In this document: positions 25,299-34,370 of the stretch, one piece after another | Layout of the letters: every line of letters starts with the position of its first letter | How positions within the stretch are numbered: position 1 is the stretch's first letter | NCBI GenBank assembly: GCA_014656175.1 | Contig: BNBX01000009.1 | Location: 248,001 to 312,000, forward strand | Length of the DNA stretch: 64,000 nucleotides | From: Streptomyces werraensis | GTDB taxonomy: Bacteria > Actinomycetota > Actinomycetes > Streptomycetales > Streptomycetaceae | Reading direction: 5' to 3' | Translations under genes and position numbers: made by a program | The notes under the pieces: generated by a model | Database searches by the model: none | What the model was told of the DNA's origin: nothing | Seen by the model: only the letters and a program-made list of their open reading frames with translations

Positions 25299-27053
25299 AT
25301 GGGCATGAGCGGTGCGGAAAGGGAGCAGGGCGCCCCGGGCCCCAGGGCCCGGGCGCTGGCCGTGCTGCGCGTCCGCAGCCGGGCGCTGGCCGTCGCGCTG
25401 CTGCCCGCCGCCGCCGCGGTGATCCTCCTGGCCGGCGGATCCACCGGCCATCTGACCGGCCCCGGCTGGGACCTGGCCCGCCGGATCGTCACGCCCCTCG
25501 CCGTGCTGGTGCTGCTGCTGGCCGCCGGTGTCGCCCTGGTCGTCGCCCGCGCCCGGCCCGCCGTCACCCCCACCGTGCCGATCGCCGAGGAGGCCGCCCC
25601 GGACCTGTACCGGATGGTGCGTGACCTCGCCGACCGCCTCGGCGTCCCCGCGCCCTCCGCGATAGCGCTCACCCCGGACTGCGACAGCTGGCTGGAGGAC
25701 CGTACGCATCCGGCGCACGCGCCCCCGCCGTCCGAGGAGGACGACGACGTGGCCCACGCCGGCCGGTCGTCCCGCCGCGCGCCCGCCGCCCCCGTGCTGG
25801 TCATCGGCTCGCCGTTCCTGTGGTGGATGCGGGTGGCCGAGCTGCGTGCCCTGCTCGCCCCGGTCGTCGCCGGCACGGGGCCGTCGGCCCACCCGGACAT
25901 AGCAGCCGCCCGGCGCTTCGTCCGGGGCCTGGACGCGGCGGTCGCCGTGACGTCGGTGCCGGACCGCGGGCCGGTGTCCCGCGCGGTGTTCGCCGGGGTC
26001 GGCTGGGTGGCCCGCCTGCTGCTGCGCGGCAGCCGGGTGCACGCCGCCGAGATGGAGCGCGGGGTCGCCGCCGCCGCGGCCGAGCGCGCCAAGGCCGTGG
26101 ACTACGGGCTGCGGATCGTCGCCCAGGAGCAGGTCGGACTCGCCTACGCGGGCTGGGACAGGCTGCTGACCCGGGTGGCGCTGCCCGCCTGGCGGATGGG
26201 CCGCTGGCCGGCCCGGCTCAACGCGGGCGTGGTCGCCGCCCTCACCGAGCTGTCCCGCCGGGACCGGCTGGCCGAGGGGTTCGCCTCCCGGCTCGGGGAG
26301 CGCCCCGCCTGCGACCTCCTCGAGGAGCCCGGCGCGGTCGACGAGGCCACCTCCCTGCTCGCCGCCCGCCTCTTCCACGGCGGTCCGGCGGAGACCGGCC
26401 CCGGCTGGTCGCCGGTCCACTGGGGGGACTACCCGGAGGAGGTCGCGGGCCGCAAGTGGCGCACCGACGCCGCCCGCCTGCACCGGATACTCGACGGCCT
26501 GCGCGTACCGCCCGCGCACGAGGAGCCGCCGGCTCCCGACGGCCCCACCCTCGCTCGCGTCCTGACCCATCTGACCGCCGCGCCCGGCCTGCCGCCGGCG
26601 CCCGTCCCGGCCGTCGCCCCGGACGAGGACGACCTGGCAGGCGGCACCGCCCACGGCGCCGCCCTCGCCGTGTGCCTCACGGCCGAGCTGGCCCGTGAGG
26701 AGGCCGCCGCGGCCGCCGTACCCGCGGGTCCTCAGGGCGCCGCGGCGCCCGATCCCGACCCCCTCCGCGACGACCGCGCGCTCCCCCTCTTCCCCCTCCA
26801 GCCGCCCCGTACCGGACGGGAGCTGCTCGCCGACCACATCACCGCGATGGTCTGCTGCGCGGCGATGGACACCGTGGGCGCCGTCCCCGGTCTCGACTGG
26901 CTCGACGGACCCACCCTCCTCGTCGGCGGCGCCCGCGCCACGGACCTCCCGCCCCAGGTGCTGACCCTCATCGAGGACGGCGACCCCTCGGGCCTCAGGA
27001 ACTGGCTCACCCGGCAGGGCATACGCCCGGAGAAGCCCGTACGCCTCGTCTGA
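25299..27053 (+). CDS. degenerate M48-like membrane protein
   Basis: 584 residues. Two membrane helices (about 28-46 and 62-84) are followed by a domain that follows the M48 peptidase pattern: a D-L-A-D-R-L-G-V-P-A-P segment, V-L-V-I-G-S-P-F-L, then A-E-L-R-A-L-L-A. Where M48 enzymes have H-E-L-G-H, this protein has P188-V-V-A-G192, so the zinc ligands are missing and peptidase activity is not expected. The last 150 residues are Pro/Ala-rich and end with a compact domain (P-P-Q-V-L-T-L-I-E-D-G-D). ATG 25299 follows a GGAGGGGGTGAGG stretch. It lies alone between purD and the dimethylformamidase-like gene. A scaffold role is inferred. Confidence 0.65.
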   Translation: MGMSGAEREQGAPGPRARALAVLRVRSRALAVALLPAAAAVILLAGGSTGHLTGPGWDLARRIVTPLAVLVLLLAAGVALVVARARPAVTPTVPIAEEAAPDLYRMVRDLADRLGVPAPSAIALTPDCDSWLEDRTHPAHAPPPSEEDDDVAHAGRSSRRAPAAPVLVIGSPFLWWMRVAELRALLAPVVAGTGPSAHPDIAAARRFVRGLDAAVAVTSVPDRGPVSRAVFAGVGWVARLLLRGSRVHAAEMERGVAAAAAERAKAVDYGLRIVAQEQVGLAYAGWDRLLTRVALPAWRMGRWPARLNAGVVAALTELSRRDRLAEGFASRLGERPACDLLEEPGAVDEATSLLAARLFHGGPAETGPGWSPVHWGDYPEEVAGRKWRTDAARLHRILDGLRVPPAHEEPPAPDGPTLARVLTHLTAAPGLPPAPVPAVAPDEDDLAGGTAHGAALAVCLTAELAREEAAAAAVPAGPQGAAAPDPDPLRDDRALPLFPLQPPRTGRELLADHITAMVCCAAMDTVGAVPGLDWLDGPTLLVGGARATDLPPQVLTLIEDGDPSGLRNWLTRQGIRPEKPVRLV

Positions 27054-27180
27054 GCCGCGCCCCGGCCGCCCCGCCCGGAGCGTGCTCCTCCACTTGAGCG
27101 CACGCACGACGAACGGTGACGACACCCGTGCGGAATGTGATGTGCTGGGGCCGTTCACGCCCAGGGGAGGGGGAAACGGC

Positions 27181-28548
27181 ATGCGACGACCGGAGCGAGT
27201 CCGGCAGGAAGCGCCGGGGTCACCGGCATCCGACGGCGGCGACCCCTTCGCACCCGTCACCTTCCCCTGGCCGACCCCCTCGCCCACCGACGCCGACGGC
27301 CGCATCGAAGGCTTCGCCTCCCCCTCCGCGGTCGCCCCCGGCGACTCCGTCGGCCTCCACGTCACCGTCGACCCGCCCCGCCCGTTCCGCGTCACGGTCC
27401 ACCGCATCGGCCACTACGGCGGCCGGGGCGCCACCGAGACCGCCACCAGCCCCCGTCTCCACGGCACGGCGCAGCTCCCGCCGCTCACCGCCGGACGCAC
27501 CGTCTCCTGCCACCACTGGTGGCTGTCCTGGCGGCTGCCGGTCCCGACGTCCTGGAGCGCCGGCGCGTACGTCGCCGTGCTGGCCACGGAGGACGGCCGG
27601 CACCACGCGCACGTCCCGTTCACCGTGCACGACGACCGCCCGGCGGACCTGCTGCTGGTGCTGCCGGACCTCACCTGGCAGGCGTACAACCCGTACCCGG
27701 CGGCGGACGGCGGCACCGGCGCGAGCCTCGCCCCCGTCCACGACGAGCACGAGGCGGCCGACCCGGTCACGACCGTCACCTTCGACCGGCCGTACGCGGG
27801 CGACGGGCTCCCGCCGCACGCCGGGCACGCCTACGACGTGATCCGCTGGGCCGAGCGTTACGGCTACGACCTCGCCTACGCCACCGCCCGCGACCTGCAC
27901 GCCGGCCGCGTCGACCCGGCCCGCCACCGGGGCCTGGTCTTCCCGGGCCCGGACGAGTACTGGACCGCGCAGATGCGCACGGCCGTGGAGCGCGCCCGCG
28001 AGCACGGCACCTCGCTGGTGTTCCTCTCCGCCCGCACCCTGCACCGGCAGGTCGAGCTGGCACCCGCCCCGTCCGGCCCCGACCGCCTGCTGACCTGCGG
28101 CAGACGCAGGGGCCGGTCCGGGCCCGCGCTGTGGCGGGAGAGCGACCGCGCGGAGCAGTCGCTGCTCGGCATCCAGTACGCGGGTCCCGTGCCGGGACCG
28201 CGCCCGCTGATCGTCCGCAACGCCGGCCACTGGCTGTGGGAGGGCACCGGCGCGCAGGAGGGCGACGCCCTCGACGGCCTGGTCGCGGGCGGGGCCGACC
28301 GCTACTACCCGCGCACCCCGCTGCCCGCCCACGACGAGCGGATCCTGCTCGCGCACTCCCCGTACGGCGACCGGCAGGGCGCCCGGCGCCACCAGGAGAC
28401 GTCCCTGTACCGCGCGCCGTCCGGGGCGTGGGTGTTCGCCTCGGGCACGCTCGCCTGGTCGCCGGCGCTGGACCGGCCGGGGCACGCCGACCCTCGCGTC
28501 CAGCGGGCCACCGCCAACCTGCTCGACCGCATCTGCAAACGCGACTGA
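27181..28548 (+). CDS. N,N-dimethylformamidase beta-subunit-like protein
   Basis: 455 residues. An N-terminal beta-sandwich-like region (A-V-A-P-G-D-S-V-G-L-H-V, then F-R-V-T-V-H-R-I-G-H-Y-G-G-R-G) leads to the family core L-P-D-L-T-W-Q-A-Y-N-P-Y and Y-D-V-I-R-W-A-E-R-Y-G-Y-D-L. D-E-Y-W-T-A and N-A-G-H-W-L-W-E-G-T-G follow. Members are annotated by likeness to the large subunit of dimethylformamidase, but no small-subunit gene is present and most actinobacterial members have no known substrate. ATG 27181 has GGGAGGGGG about 8 nt upstream. No signal peptide. purC follows after 178 bp. Confidence 0.75.
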   Translation: MRRPERVRQEAPGSPASDGGDPFAPVTFPWPTPSPTDADGRIEGFASPSAVAPGDSVGLHVTVDPPRPFRVTVHRIGHYGGRGATETATSPRLHGTAQLPPLTAGRTVSCHHWWLSWRLPVPTSWSAGAYVAVLATEDGRHHAHVPFTVHDDRPADLLLVLPDLTWQAYNPYPAADGGTGASLAPVHDEHEAADPVTTVTFDRPYAGDGLPPHAGHAYDVIRWAERYGYDLAYATARDLHAGRVDPARHRGLVFPGPDEYWTAQMRTAVERAREHGTSLVFLSARTLHRQVELAPAPSGPDRLLTCGRRRGRSGPALWRESDRAEQSLLGIQYAGPVPGPRPLIVRNAGHWLWEGTGAQEGDALDGLVAGGADRYYPRTPLPAHDERILLAHSPYGDRQGARRHQETSLYRAPSGAWVFASGTLAWSPALDRPGHADPRVQRATANLLDRICKRD

Positions 28549-28726
28549 CGGGGTGCGCGGGACCGTGCCCGTCGAACCCGCCCGCACCACCCCGACCGCC
28601 GTCCCGTCCGCACATACGGGAGAATCGACGTACCGTCCGGCCCTCTCCCGCCACCGCCCTCCGGGAGCGTGCGCGGGAGCCGGGAGCGCTGCGGGCGTCC
28701 CTTCTGTTCAACCACGCGGAGGAACC

Positions 28727-29626
28727 GTGTCCGGATTCGTCGACAAGCCCGAGCCGATCCAGGTTCCGGGCCTGGTGCATCTGCACACCGGCAAGGTGCG
28801 CGAGCTGTACCGGAACGAGGCGGGCGACCTCGTGATGGTCGCCAGCGACCGCATCTCCGCCTACGACTGGGTGCTGCCCACCGAGATCCCGGACAAGGGC
28901 CGGGTGCTCACCCAGCTCTCCCTGTGGTGGTTCGACCAGCTCGCCGACCTGCTCCCCAACCATGTGCTGAGCACCGACCTCCCCGAGGGCGCCCCCGCCG
29001 ACTGGGCGGGCCGCACGCTGGTGTGCAAGTCGCTGAACATGGTCCCGGTGGAGTGCGTGGCCCGCGGCTACCTCACCGGGTCGGGGCTCGTCGAGTACAA
29101 CGAGAGCCGGACGGTCTGCGGGCTGGCCCTCCCGCACGGCCTGGTCGACGGCTCCGAGCTGCCCGCCCCGATCTTCACCCCGGCCACCAAGGCCGCCGTC
29201 GGCGAGCACGACGAGAACGTCTCCTACGAGGAGGTCGCCCGCCAGGTCGGCGCGGAGACCGCCGCCCAGCTGCGCCAGGCGACGCTCGCCGCCTACTCCC
29301 GCGCCCGCGACATCGCCCGCGACCGGGGCATCATCCTCGCGGACACCAAGTTCGAGTTCGGGTACGACGGGGACAGTCTGGTCATCGCGGACGAGGTGCT
29401 CACCCCGGACTCGTCCCGCTTCTGGCCGGCCGACCAGTGGGAGCCGGGGCGCGCGCAGCCGTCGTACGACAAGCAGTTCGTCCGGGACTGGCTGACCTCG
29501 GCCGAGTCGGGCTGGGACCGCAAGGGCGAGCAGCCTCCGCCGCCGCTGCCGCAGCAGGTCGTGGACGCCACCCGGGCCAAGTACGTGGAGGCGTACGAGC
29601 GCCTGACGGGCATCACCTGGAGCTGA
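28727..29626 (+). CDS. purC: SAICAR synthetase
   Basis: Condenses CAIR with aspartate to SAICAR in de novo purine synthesis. 299 residues, the long form typical of actinobacteria and yeast. Motifs seen: H-T-G-K-V-R-E-L-Y near the start, the ATP loop S-D-R-I-S-A-Y-D-W, E-C-V-A-R-G-Y-L-T-G-S, and D-T-K-F-E-F-G near the C-terminus. GTG 28727 has a textbook GGAGGAA 2 nt upstream. It is followed by a strong hairpin. Confidence 0.98.
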   Translation: MSGFVDKPEPIQVPGLVHLHTGKVRELYRNEAGDLVMVASDRISAYDWVLPTEIPDKGRVLTQLSLWWFDQLADLLPNHVLSTDLPEGAPADWAGRTLVCKSLNMVPVECVARGYLTGSGLVEYNESRTVCGLALPHGLVDGSELPAPIFTPATKAAVGEHDENVSYEEVARQVGAETAAQLRQATLAAYSRARDIARDRGIILADTKFEFGYDGDSLVIADEVLTPDSSRFWPADQWEPGRAQPSYDKQFVRDWLTSAESGWDRKGEQPPPPLPQQVVDATRAKYVEAYERLTGITWS

Positions 29627-29633
29627 CGCACGG

Positions 29634-29665
29634 CCCGGGGCCGGGGGCACGCCTCCGGCCCCGGG
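29634..29665 (+). terminator. terminator of purC
   Basis: CCCGGGGCCGG (29634-29644) pairs perfectly with CCGGCCCCGGG (29655-29665) just after the purC stop. Confidence 0.8.
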
Positions 29666-29689
29666 AACCCTGCGGCGGCACACACGACG

Positions 29690-29716
29690 AAGGCCCCGGT
29701 CATCGACCGGGGCCTT
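29690..29716 (-). terminator. terminator of tRNA-Gly(GCC)
   Basis: AAGGCCCCGGT (29690-29700) pairs with ACCGGGGCCTT (29706-29716), directly 3' of the minus-strand tRNA. It may also act on transcripts from purC. Confidence 0.8.
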
Positions 29717-29725
29717 CGTCCTCTG

Positions 29726-29798
29726 AGCGAACGACGAGGTTCGAACTCGCGACCTCAACCTTGGCAAGGTTGCGCTCTACCAACTGAGCTACGTTCGC
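29726..29798 (-). tRNA. tRNA-Gly (GCC), copy 1
   Basis: 73-nt cloverleaf on the minus strand. Acceptor GCGAACG pairs with CGTTCGC; D arm GTAGCTCAGTTGGTAGAGC; anticodon loop T-T-G-C-C-A-A gives GCC; T arm holds GTTCGAAC. The 3' CCA is not encoded. It differs from the copy at 33649 mainly in the acceptor and T stems. Confidence 0.97.
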
Positions 29799-29823
29799 CT
29801 GCTGCGCCGTGGCGCGAGCACCA

Positions 29824-30438
29824 CTATACCCAACCGCGCTCGCGGGCGAGACGCACCGCGGTGTGGCGGTTCTCCGCGCCGAGCTTCGAGACGGCGGAGG
29901 AGAGATAGTTCCGCACGGTGCCCTGGGACAGCCGGGCCCGCTCCGCGATCTCCGCCACGGGGGCCCCGTCCGCCGCCAGCTCCAGCACCTCCGCCTCCCT
30001 CGCGGTCAGCGGGGAGTCGCCCGCGGCGATCGCGTCGGCGGCCAACTCGGGGTCGACGTAGCGGTTTCCCGCGTGCACGGTGCGGATGATCTCGGCGAGC
30101 CGCTGGGCGCTGACGGTCTTGGGGACGAACCCCCGCACGCCCGCCGCGAGCGCCCGCTTCAGATGCCCCGGGCGTCCGTGCCCGGTCACGATCAGCACCT
30201 GGCAGTCCGGCAGCTCCGTCCGCAGGGTTGTGGCGACCTTCACACCGTCCGCGCCGGGCATCTGGAGGTCCAGCACGGCGACGTCCGGGGCGTGCGCCCG
30301 CGCCATCGCCAGGGCCTCGGGGCCGGACGCGGCCTCGGCGACGACCAGCAGGTCGTCCTCCAGGGACAGCAGGGCGGCCAGCGCCCCGCGGATCAGATGC
30401 TCGTCGTCGGCGAGCAGCAGTCGCACCACACCGGTCAC
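29824..30438 (-). CDS. NarL-type response regulator
   Basis: 204 residues. Receiver domain with the acidic pair D11-D12 and phospho-acceptor Asp57 (V-A-V-L-D-L-Q-M-P), then a LuxR-type HTH (L-T-A-R-E-A-E-V-L-E-L-A-A-D-G, T-V-R-N-Y-L-S-S-A-V-S-K-L). The GTG start overlaps the kinase stop (GTGA). With the kinase and the ABC exporter genes immediately upstream on the same strand, it probably controls the exporter, a common arrangement for efflux of membrane-active compounds. Signal unknown. Confidence 0.95.
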   Translation of the reverse strand: MTGVVRLLLADDEHLIRGALAALLSLEDDLLVVAEAASGPEALAMARAHAPDVAVLDLQMPGADGVKVATTLRTELPDCQVLIVTGHGRPGHLKRALAAGVRGFVPKTVSAQRLAEIIRTVHAGNRYVDPELAADAIAAGDSPLTAREAEVLELAADGAPVAEIAERARLSQGTVRNYLSSAVSKLGAENRHTAVRLARERGWV

Positions 30439-31673
30439 GACGCGACCTCCAGCGCGGGACGCGCGGTCAGCGGGACCTCCGCGACGAGCCGGAACTCGCC
30501 GTCCCCGGCCTCCCCGGCGTCGAGCGTGCCGCCCACGGCGGACAGCCGCTCCCGCAGCCCGGCCAGCCCCGTCCCGCCCGTACGGGACGACCCGTGCGGG
30601 GCGGTCGCCCCGTCGTTCCGCACCGTCAGCACCACACGCCCCTCCGGCCTGAGCACCGTGACGGTGCACTTCTTCGCGTCCCCGTGCCGCAGCACGTTGG
30701 TGGTCGCCTCCCGCACCACCCAGCCCAGCGCGGACTGCACCTCGGCGGGCAGCCCGTCGGTCTCGCCGCTGACCTCGCAGTCGATCCCGGCCGCGCGCAG
30801 CACGCCACGGGCGCCGTGGAGTTCGGCCTCCAGGTCGGCCCGGCGGTAGCCGCGCACCACCTCGCGCACCTCCCGCTGGGACTCCTGGGCGATGCGCTGC
30901 ACCTCGATCATCTGCTCGACCGCCTCGGGCCGCTCACGCCGTGCGAGCTGGACAGCCAGCTCGCTCTTCAGCGCGATCACCGCGAGGTTCCTGCCCATCA
31001 CGTCGTGCAGGTCGCGTCCGAAGCGCAGCCGCTCCTCGGCGACCGCGAGCCGGGCCCGGGTCTCGCGCGCCTCGTCGAGGACGTAGACGGTGTTGAGCAG
31101 CCAGATGGAGAAGGCGGAGGTGGCGGCGAAGAAGCCGCTCGCGGCCGTCACGAACGCGGACGTGCCCAGCGCGGCGAGGGCGGGCATGCCGGCCGCCCGG
31201 GCGACCAGGCCGGCGCCCGCCCCGAACCCGGTGACGAGCAGGACGACGCGCCGCCGGTCCTTGAGACCGAGAGCCGTCAGGCCGACGCCGTAGCAGAGCG
31301 TGGCGCCGAAGACCGAGCCCAGGACGGTGCCGGTGTCCTCCCCGGGCCCGCCGGGGCCGTGCCGGCCCAGGACGACGGCCGCCGTCGCGACCAGGGCGGT
31401 CGCGACGCCGAGCGCCCACAGCAGCCGCAGCGGCTGGGCACGCCGGCCGACCGTCCAGTCCAGGGCGCGGGACGCGGTCACCATGGCCAGCGCGACGTGC
31501 GCCGCGACCGGCACCATCACGAGCAGCGCGGCACGCGCCTCCAGGTGCCCGAAGGCGGTCACCCCGATCACCGTCGGCTCGGACAGCGCGATGAAGTGGA
31601 ACGACCACCGCGTGTACGTCTCCACCTTGGCGGGTGTGCTCTTGCGCCTCCACCAGCCGCCCGGGCCGCCCAT
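30435..31673 (-). CDS. NarX/DesK-type sensor histidine kinase
   Basis: 412 residues with about six membrane helices between 30 and 195 and almost no extracytoplasmic domain, suggesting a signal sensed in the membrane. HisKA_3 dimerisation box R-D-L-H-D-V-M-G-R-N-L with His223, and a HATPase domain ending G-T-G-L-A-G-L-R-E-R-L. ATG 31673 is preferred because AGGAG lies 8 nt upstream; a GTG at 31712 lacks a site. It overlaps its response regulator and lies 83 bp downstream of the ABC permease gene. Confidence 0.93.
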   Translation of the reverse strand: MGGPGGWWRRKSTPAKVETYTRWSFHFIALSEPTVIGVTAFGHLEARAALLVMVPVAAHVALAMVTASRALDWTVGRRAQPLRLLWALGVATALVATAAVVLGRHGPGGPGEDTGTVLGSVFGATLCYGVGLTALGLKDRRRVVLLVTGFGAGAGLVARAAGMPALAALGTSAFVTAASGFFAATSAFSIWLLNTVYVLDEARETRARLAVAEERLRFGRDLHDVMGRNLAVIALKSELAVQLARRERPEAVEQMIEVQRIAQESQREVREVVRGYRRADLEAELHGARGVLRAAGIDCEVSGETDGLPAEVQSALGWVVREATTNVLRHGDAKKCTVTVLRPEGRVVLTVRNDGATAPHGSSRTGGTGLAGLRERLSAVGGTLDAGEAGDGEFRLVAEVPLTARPALEVAS

Positions 31674-31756
31674 CCACCGCTCCTGTCCGTAACCGATGTC
31701 CTGCCGCCACACCCGTCACCGCGGTGCGCGCGGCCGCCCCTGACCCTGCCTGCGCC

Positions 31757-32533
31757 TCAGCGCCGCGGCTCCCAGCGGAACCGCCGCCGTACAGCAAACA
31801 CCGCGAGGACGGTCCAGGCCAGGGCGATCGTGAGGGCACGGAGGGACTCGCCCGCCGTGAGGTCGCCGGTCCAGCCGCCGCGCACCAGACTGACGACCGG
31901 GGTCAGCGGCAGCAGTTCGCAGACGGACGCCAGACGGTCCGGGAACAGCTCCAGCGGGACGAACATTCCGGAGCCCAGCATCGACACGATCAGCAGCGGC
32001 ATGGGTGTGACCTGGGCGCTTTCGCCGGTGCGCGTCCAGCTCGCGGTGAAGGCGGCGAGCGCCGCGCTGATCACGAGGCCCAGCAGCAGGCCGAGGACGG
32101 CCAGGTGGGGCGCGGAGGGCGCGGACAGGTCGAGCAGCACGGTGCAGCCCGTGATCAGCAGCAGGCACTGCACCAGCCCGGTCAGGACGGCGGGCAGCGC
32201 GGACCCGGCGAGGATCTCCGCGTCCCGCAGCTCGCCCGTGCGCAGCCGCTTCAGCACCAGCTCCTCACGCCGGACGACGTAGACGCCGACGAGCGAGGAG
32301 TACACGGCGAACAGCAGCGAGAAGCCGACGGCGGCGGGCAGGACGAGCTCACCGGGGGTGAGCCCGGCTTCCGCGAGGTCCATCTCCTCGGCGGCGGAGC
32401 GCACGCTGAGCGGCAGGACCAGCGGCACGAACAGCGCGGCGAAGAGGGTGCCCTTGCTGCGTCCCAGCAGGGTCAGTTCGGCCCGGGCCAGGGACATCAT
32501 CCGGCCGGCCGGGGTGGTCGTGGTGGTGCTCAT
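31757..32533 (-). CDS. ABC-2 type exporter permease
   Basis: 258 residues with about six membrane helices in the ABC-2 arrangement (residues about 25-45, 70-95, 115-145, 150-170, 180-205 and 235-250). The N-terminus M-S-T-T-T-T-T-P-A-G-R precedes an amphipathic coupling helix. The start overlaps the ATPase stop (ATGA). With the ATPase it forms an exporter of the kind often used for antibiotic or lipid efflux; the substrate is unknown. Confidence 0.92.
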   Translation of the reverse strand: MSTTTTTPAGRMMSLARAELTLLGRSKGTLFAALFVPLVLPLSVRSAAEEMDLAEAGLTPGELVLPAAVGFSLLFAVYSSLVGVYVVRREELVLKRLRTGELRDAEILAGSALPAVLTGLVQCLLLITGCTVLLDLSAPSAPHLAVLGLLLGLVISAALAAFTASWTRTGESAQVTPMPLLIVSMLGSGMFVPLELFPDRLASVCELLPLTPVVSLVRGGWTGDLTAGESLRALTIALAWTVLAVFAVRRRFRWEPRR

Positions 32534-33501
32534 GCCGCGTACTCCTCGGTGGTCGCGCCGTGCGGCGCGGGGGCCGAGGCGTCCTTGGCGATGGTGAGGA
32601 AGGCCTCCTCCAGTGAGGCCGAGCGCACGTCGAGCCGGCGCAGCTCCACGCCCGCGTCCCGCGCCCACACCAGCAGCTCGGTGGCCGAGCGCTGCAGGTC
32701 GCGGGTGCGCAGCCGGACGGTGCGGCCGTCCACGGTGTGGTCGCCCACGCCCATCGGGCCGAGCGGCGGGAGGTCGCCCAGGTGGTAGCCGTCGGGCAGG
32801 TCGAAGGTGATCCGGGACGGCTCGGTCGCGGTGACCTCGGCCGGGGTGCCGGTGACGGCGATCCGCCCGTCGTGCATGATCGCGAGCCGGTCGGCGAGGT
32901 TCTCGGCCTCCTCCAGGTAGTGCGTGGTGAGCAGCACGGTGGTGCCGGCGTCGCGCAGGGCGCTCACCAACTCCCAGGTGTCGTGGCGGCCTTCGGCGTC
33001 GAGTCCGGTGGTCGGCTCGTCGAGGAACAGCACCTCGGGGTCGCCGAGCAGCGCCAGCGCCAGGTCGAGGCGGCGGCGCTGGCCGCCGGACAGCTGCTTG
33101 ACCCGGACGTCCGTCCTGGACGCGAGGCCCACCAGCGCGAGCACCTCCCGCTCGGGGCGGGCGCCGCTGACGCAGCCCGCCCACATGCGGGCGGTCTCGG
33201 CGACGGTCAGCTCGGAGGGGAAGCCGCCCTCCTGGAGCATCACGCCGGTGCGGTGCCGCACGGCGGCGCGCTCGGTGTAGGGGTCGTGGCCGAGGACCCG
33301 GACCTGTCCGCCGGCCGGCGGGGCCAGTCCTTCGAGGAGTTCGACGGTGGAGGTCTTGCCGGCGCCGTTGGTGCCCAGCAGGGCGAAGATCTCCCCGCGT
33401 CGCACGGTGAAGTCGATCCCGCGCACCGCTTCGAACCCGCCCCCGTAGACGCGTCGCAGCCCTGTGACCTCGATCACGTGCTCAAGTCCGTTCGTTTCCA
33501 T
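32530..33501 (-). CDS. ABC exporter ATP-binding protein
   Basis: 323 residues. Walker A G-T-N-G-A-G-K-T, Q-loop M-L-Q-E-G-G-F, signature L-S-G-G-Q-R-R-R-L-D and Walker B L-F-L-D-E-P-T-T-G-L-D, followed by the C-terminal extension found in DrrA/NatA-type drug exporters. First gene of a four-gene operon with permease, kinase and regulator, all overlapping or closely spaced. ATG 33501 begins M-E-T-N-G-L-E. Confidence 0.96.
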   Translation of the reverse strand: METNGLEHVIEVTGLRRVYGGGFEAVRGIDFTVRRGEIFALLGTNGAGKTSTVELLEGLAPPAGGQVRVLGHDPYTERAAVRHRTGVMLQEGGFPSELTVAETARMWAGCVSGARPEREVLALVGLASRTDVRVKQLSGGQRRRLDLALALLGDPEVLFLDEPTTGLDAEGRHDTWELVSALRDAGTTVLLTTHYLEEAENLADRLAIMHDGRIAVTGTPAEVTATEPSRITFDLPDGYHLGDLPPLGPMGVGDHTVDGRTVRLRTRDLQRSATELLVWARDAGVELRRLDVRSASLEEAFLTIAKDASAPAPHGATTEEYAA

Positions 33502-33612
33502 GCCTCGAGCATCGCGGGGGGCGGAAGAACCCGGCAGTGCGCGGTGTCATCAGCGGACATGACAAATGTCAGACGGCCGTGCGGTGAGGGCGTCTTGAGA
33601 CGGGCACACGAA

Positions 33613-33641
33613 AAGACCCCGGTCCGAGGGACCGGGGTCTT
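33613..33641 (-). terminator. intrinsic terminator of tRNA-Gly(GCC) copy 2
   Basis: AAGACCCCGGTCC (33613-33625) pairs with GGACCGGGGTCTT (33629-33641). Read on the minus strand the stem is followed by a short T-run (GTCTTTTCG), so it qualifies as a Rho-independent terminator. Confidence 0.88.
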
Positions 33642-33648
33642 CATCCCG

Positions 33649-33721
33649 AGCGGACGACGAGGCTCGAACTCGCGACCTCAACCTTGGCAAGGTTGCGCTC
33701 TACCAACTGAGCTACGTCCGC
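33649..33721 (-). tRNA. tRNA-Gly (GCC), copy 2
   Basis: 73-nt cloverleaf; acceptor GCGGACG pairs with CGTCCGC, anticodon loop T-T-G-C-C-A-A, T loop GTTCGAG. CCA is not encoded. Confidence 0.97.
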
Positions 33722-33801
33722 ATTGCCTCCGACCGGCTCTCACCGATCGGCGCGGGCACCAGCTTACCTGATCCACAAGCGTGGTCGGTGAGGCGGTGCA
33801 G

Positions 33802-33873
33802 AGCGGGTGACAGGAATTGCACACTGCGCCTTCCCCCTGGAAGGGGGATGTTCTACTACTGAACTACACCCGC
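33802..33873 (-). tRNA. tRNA-Gly (TCC)
   Basis: 72-nt cloverleaf; acceptor GCGGGTG pairs with CACCCGC. The anticodon loop C-T-T-C-C-A-G between TCCCC and GGGGA gives TCC. T loop GCAATTC. It lies 80 bp upstream of tRNA-Gly(GCC) copy 2 and may be co-transcribed with it. Confidence 0.95.
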
Positions 33874-34052
33874 ATGTCCTCGGACCGGGCCTTTCGGCCT
33901 CGCCCCTCGGCGTGCTCCAGACTTTAGCTGATCAGCAGGGGGGCTGCGCAAGTCGGTTGCCCGGAGCGCCCGGTGACCGGCCGTCGGCGGCGTCACCCGC
34001 CCGGGGCCGGCTCCGTACGCGGGTGCGGTTCCGGGCGGGAGCCGGGCGCGGT

Positions 34053-34370
34053 TCAGCGGGCCGCGGCGAACGCCTCGTAGACCTTCTTGGGGATGCGGCC
34101 GCGGGCGGGGACGTCCATCCGGTTCGCCTGTGCCCAGGCGCGCACGGCCGCCGGGTCCGGGGCGACCTCGGTCTGCCGGTAGGCCTTGCCGGAGCGGGCG
34201 CGCTTGCGGCCGGCGTCCACGTAGGGCTCGAGCGCCTCGCGCAGTTTCCTGGCATTGGCTTCGTTCAGGTCGATCTCGTACGACGTGCCGTCGATCCCGA
34301 AGGCGATCGTTTCCGCCGCTTCCGAGCCGTCGATGTCGTCGAAGAGAGTGACCACGACCTTCTGCGCCAC
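34053..34370 (-). CDS. lsrL: Lsr2-family nucleoid-associated protein (LsrL-type paralogue)
   Basis: 105 residues. N-terminal beta-sheet oligomerisation domain (V-V-V-T-L-F-D-D-I-D-G-S-E-A-A-E-T) and a C-terminal DNA-binding domain with the R-G-R AT-hook-like core (P-A-R-G-R-I-P-K-K-V-Y-E-A-F). Lsr2 proteins coat AT-rich DNA and silence foreign and specialised genes. The neighbourhood (before purS, after tRNA-Gly) matches the second copy, lsrL, of Streptomyces rather than the main lsr2; that assignment rests on memory of gene order. The upstream 350 bp are unusually AT-rich for this genome, which could allow autoregulation. Confidence 0.93.
   Translation of the reverse strand: MAQKVVVTLFDDIDGSEAAETIAFGIDGTSYEIDLNEANARKLREALEPYVDAGRKRARSGKAYRQTEVAPDPAAVRAWAQANRMDVPARGRIPKKVYEAFAAAR

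Noticed and set aside
29726..33873. tRNA-Gly genes as boundaries of an integrated element
   Set aside because: The DNA between them is a coherent two-component/ABC locus with no integrase, and the tRNA copies are complete, separately terminated genes, without a truncated 3' repeat typical of att sites.
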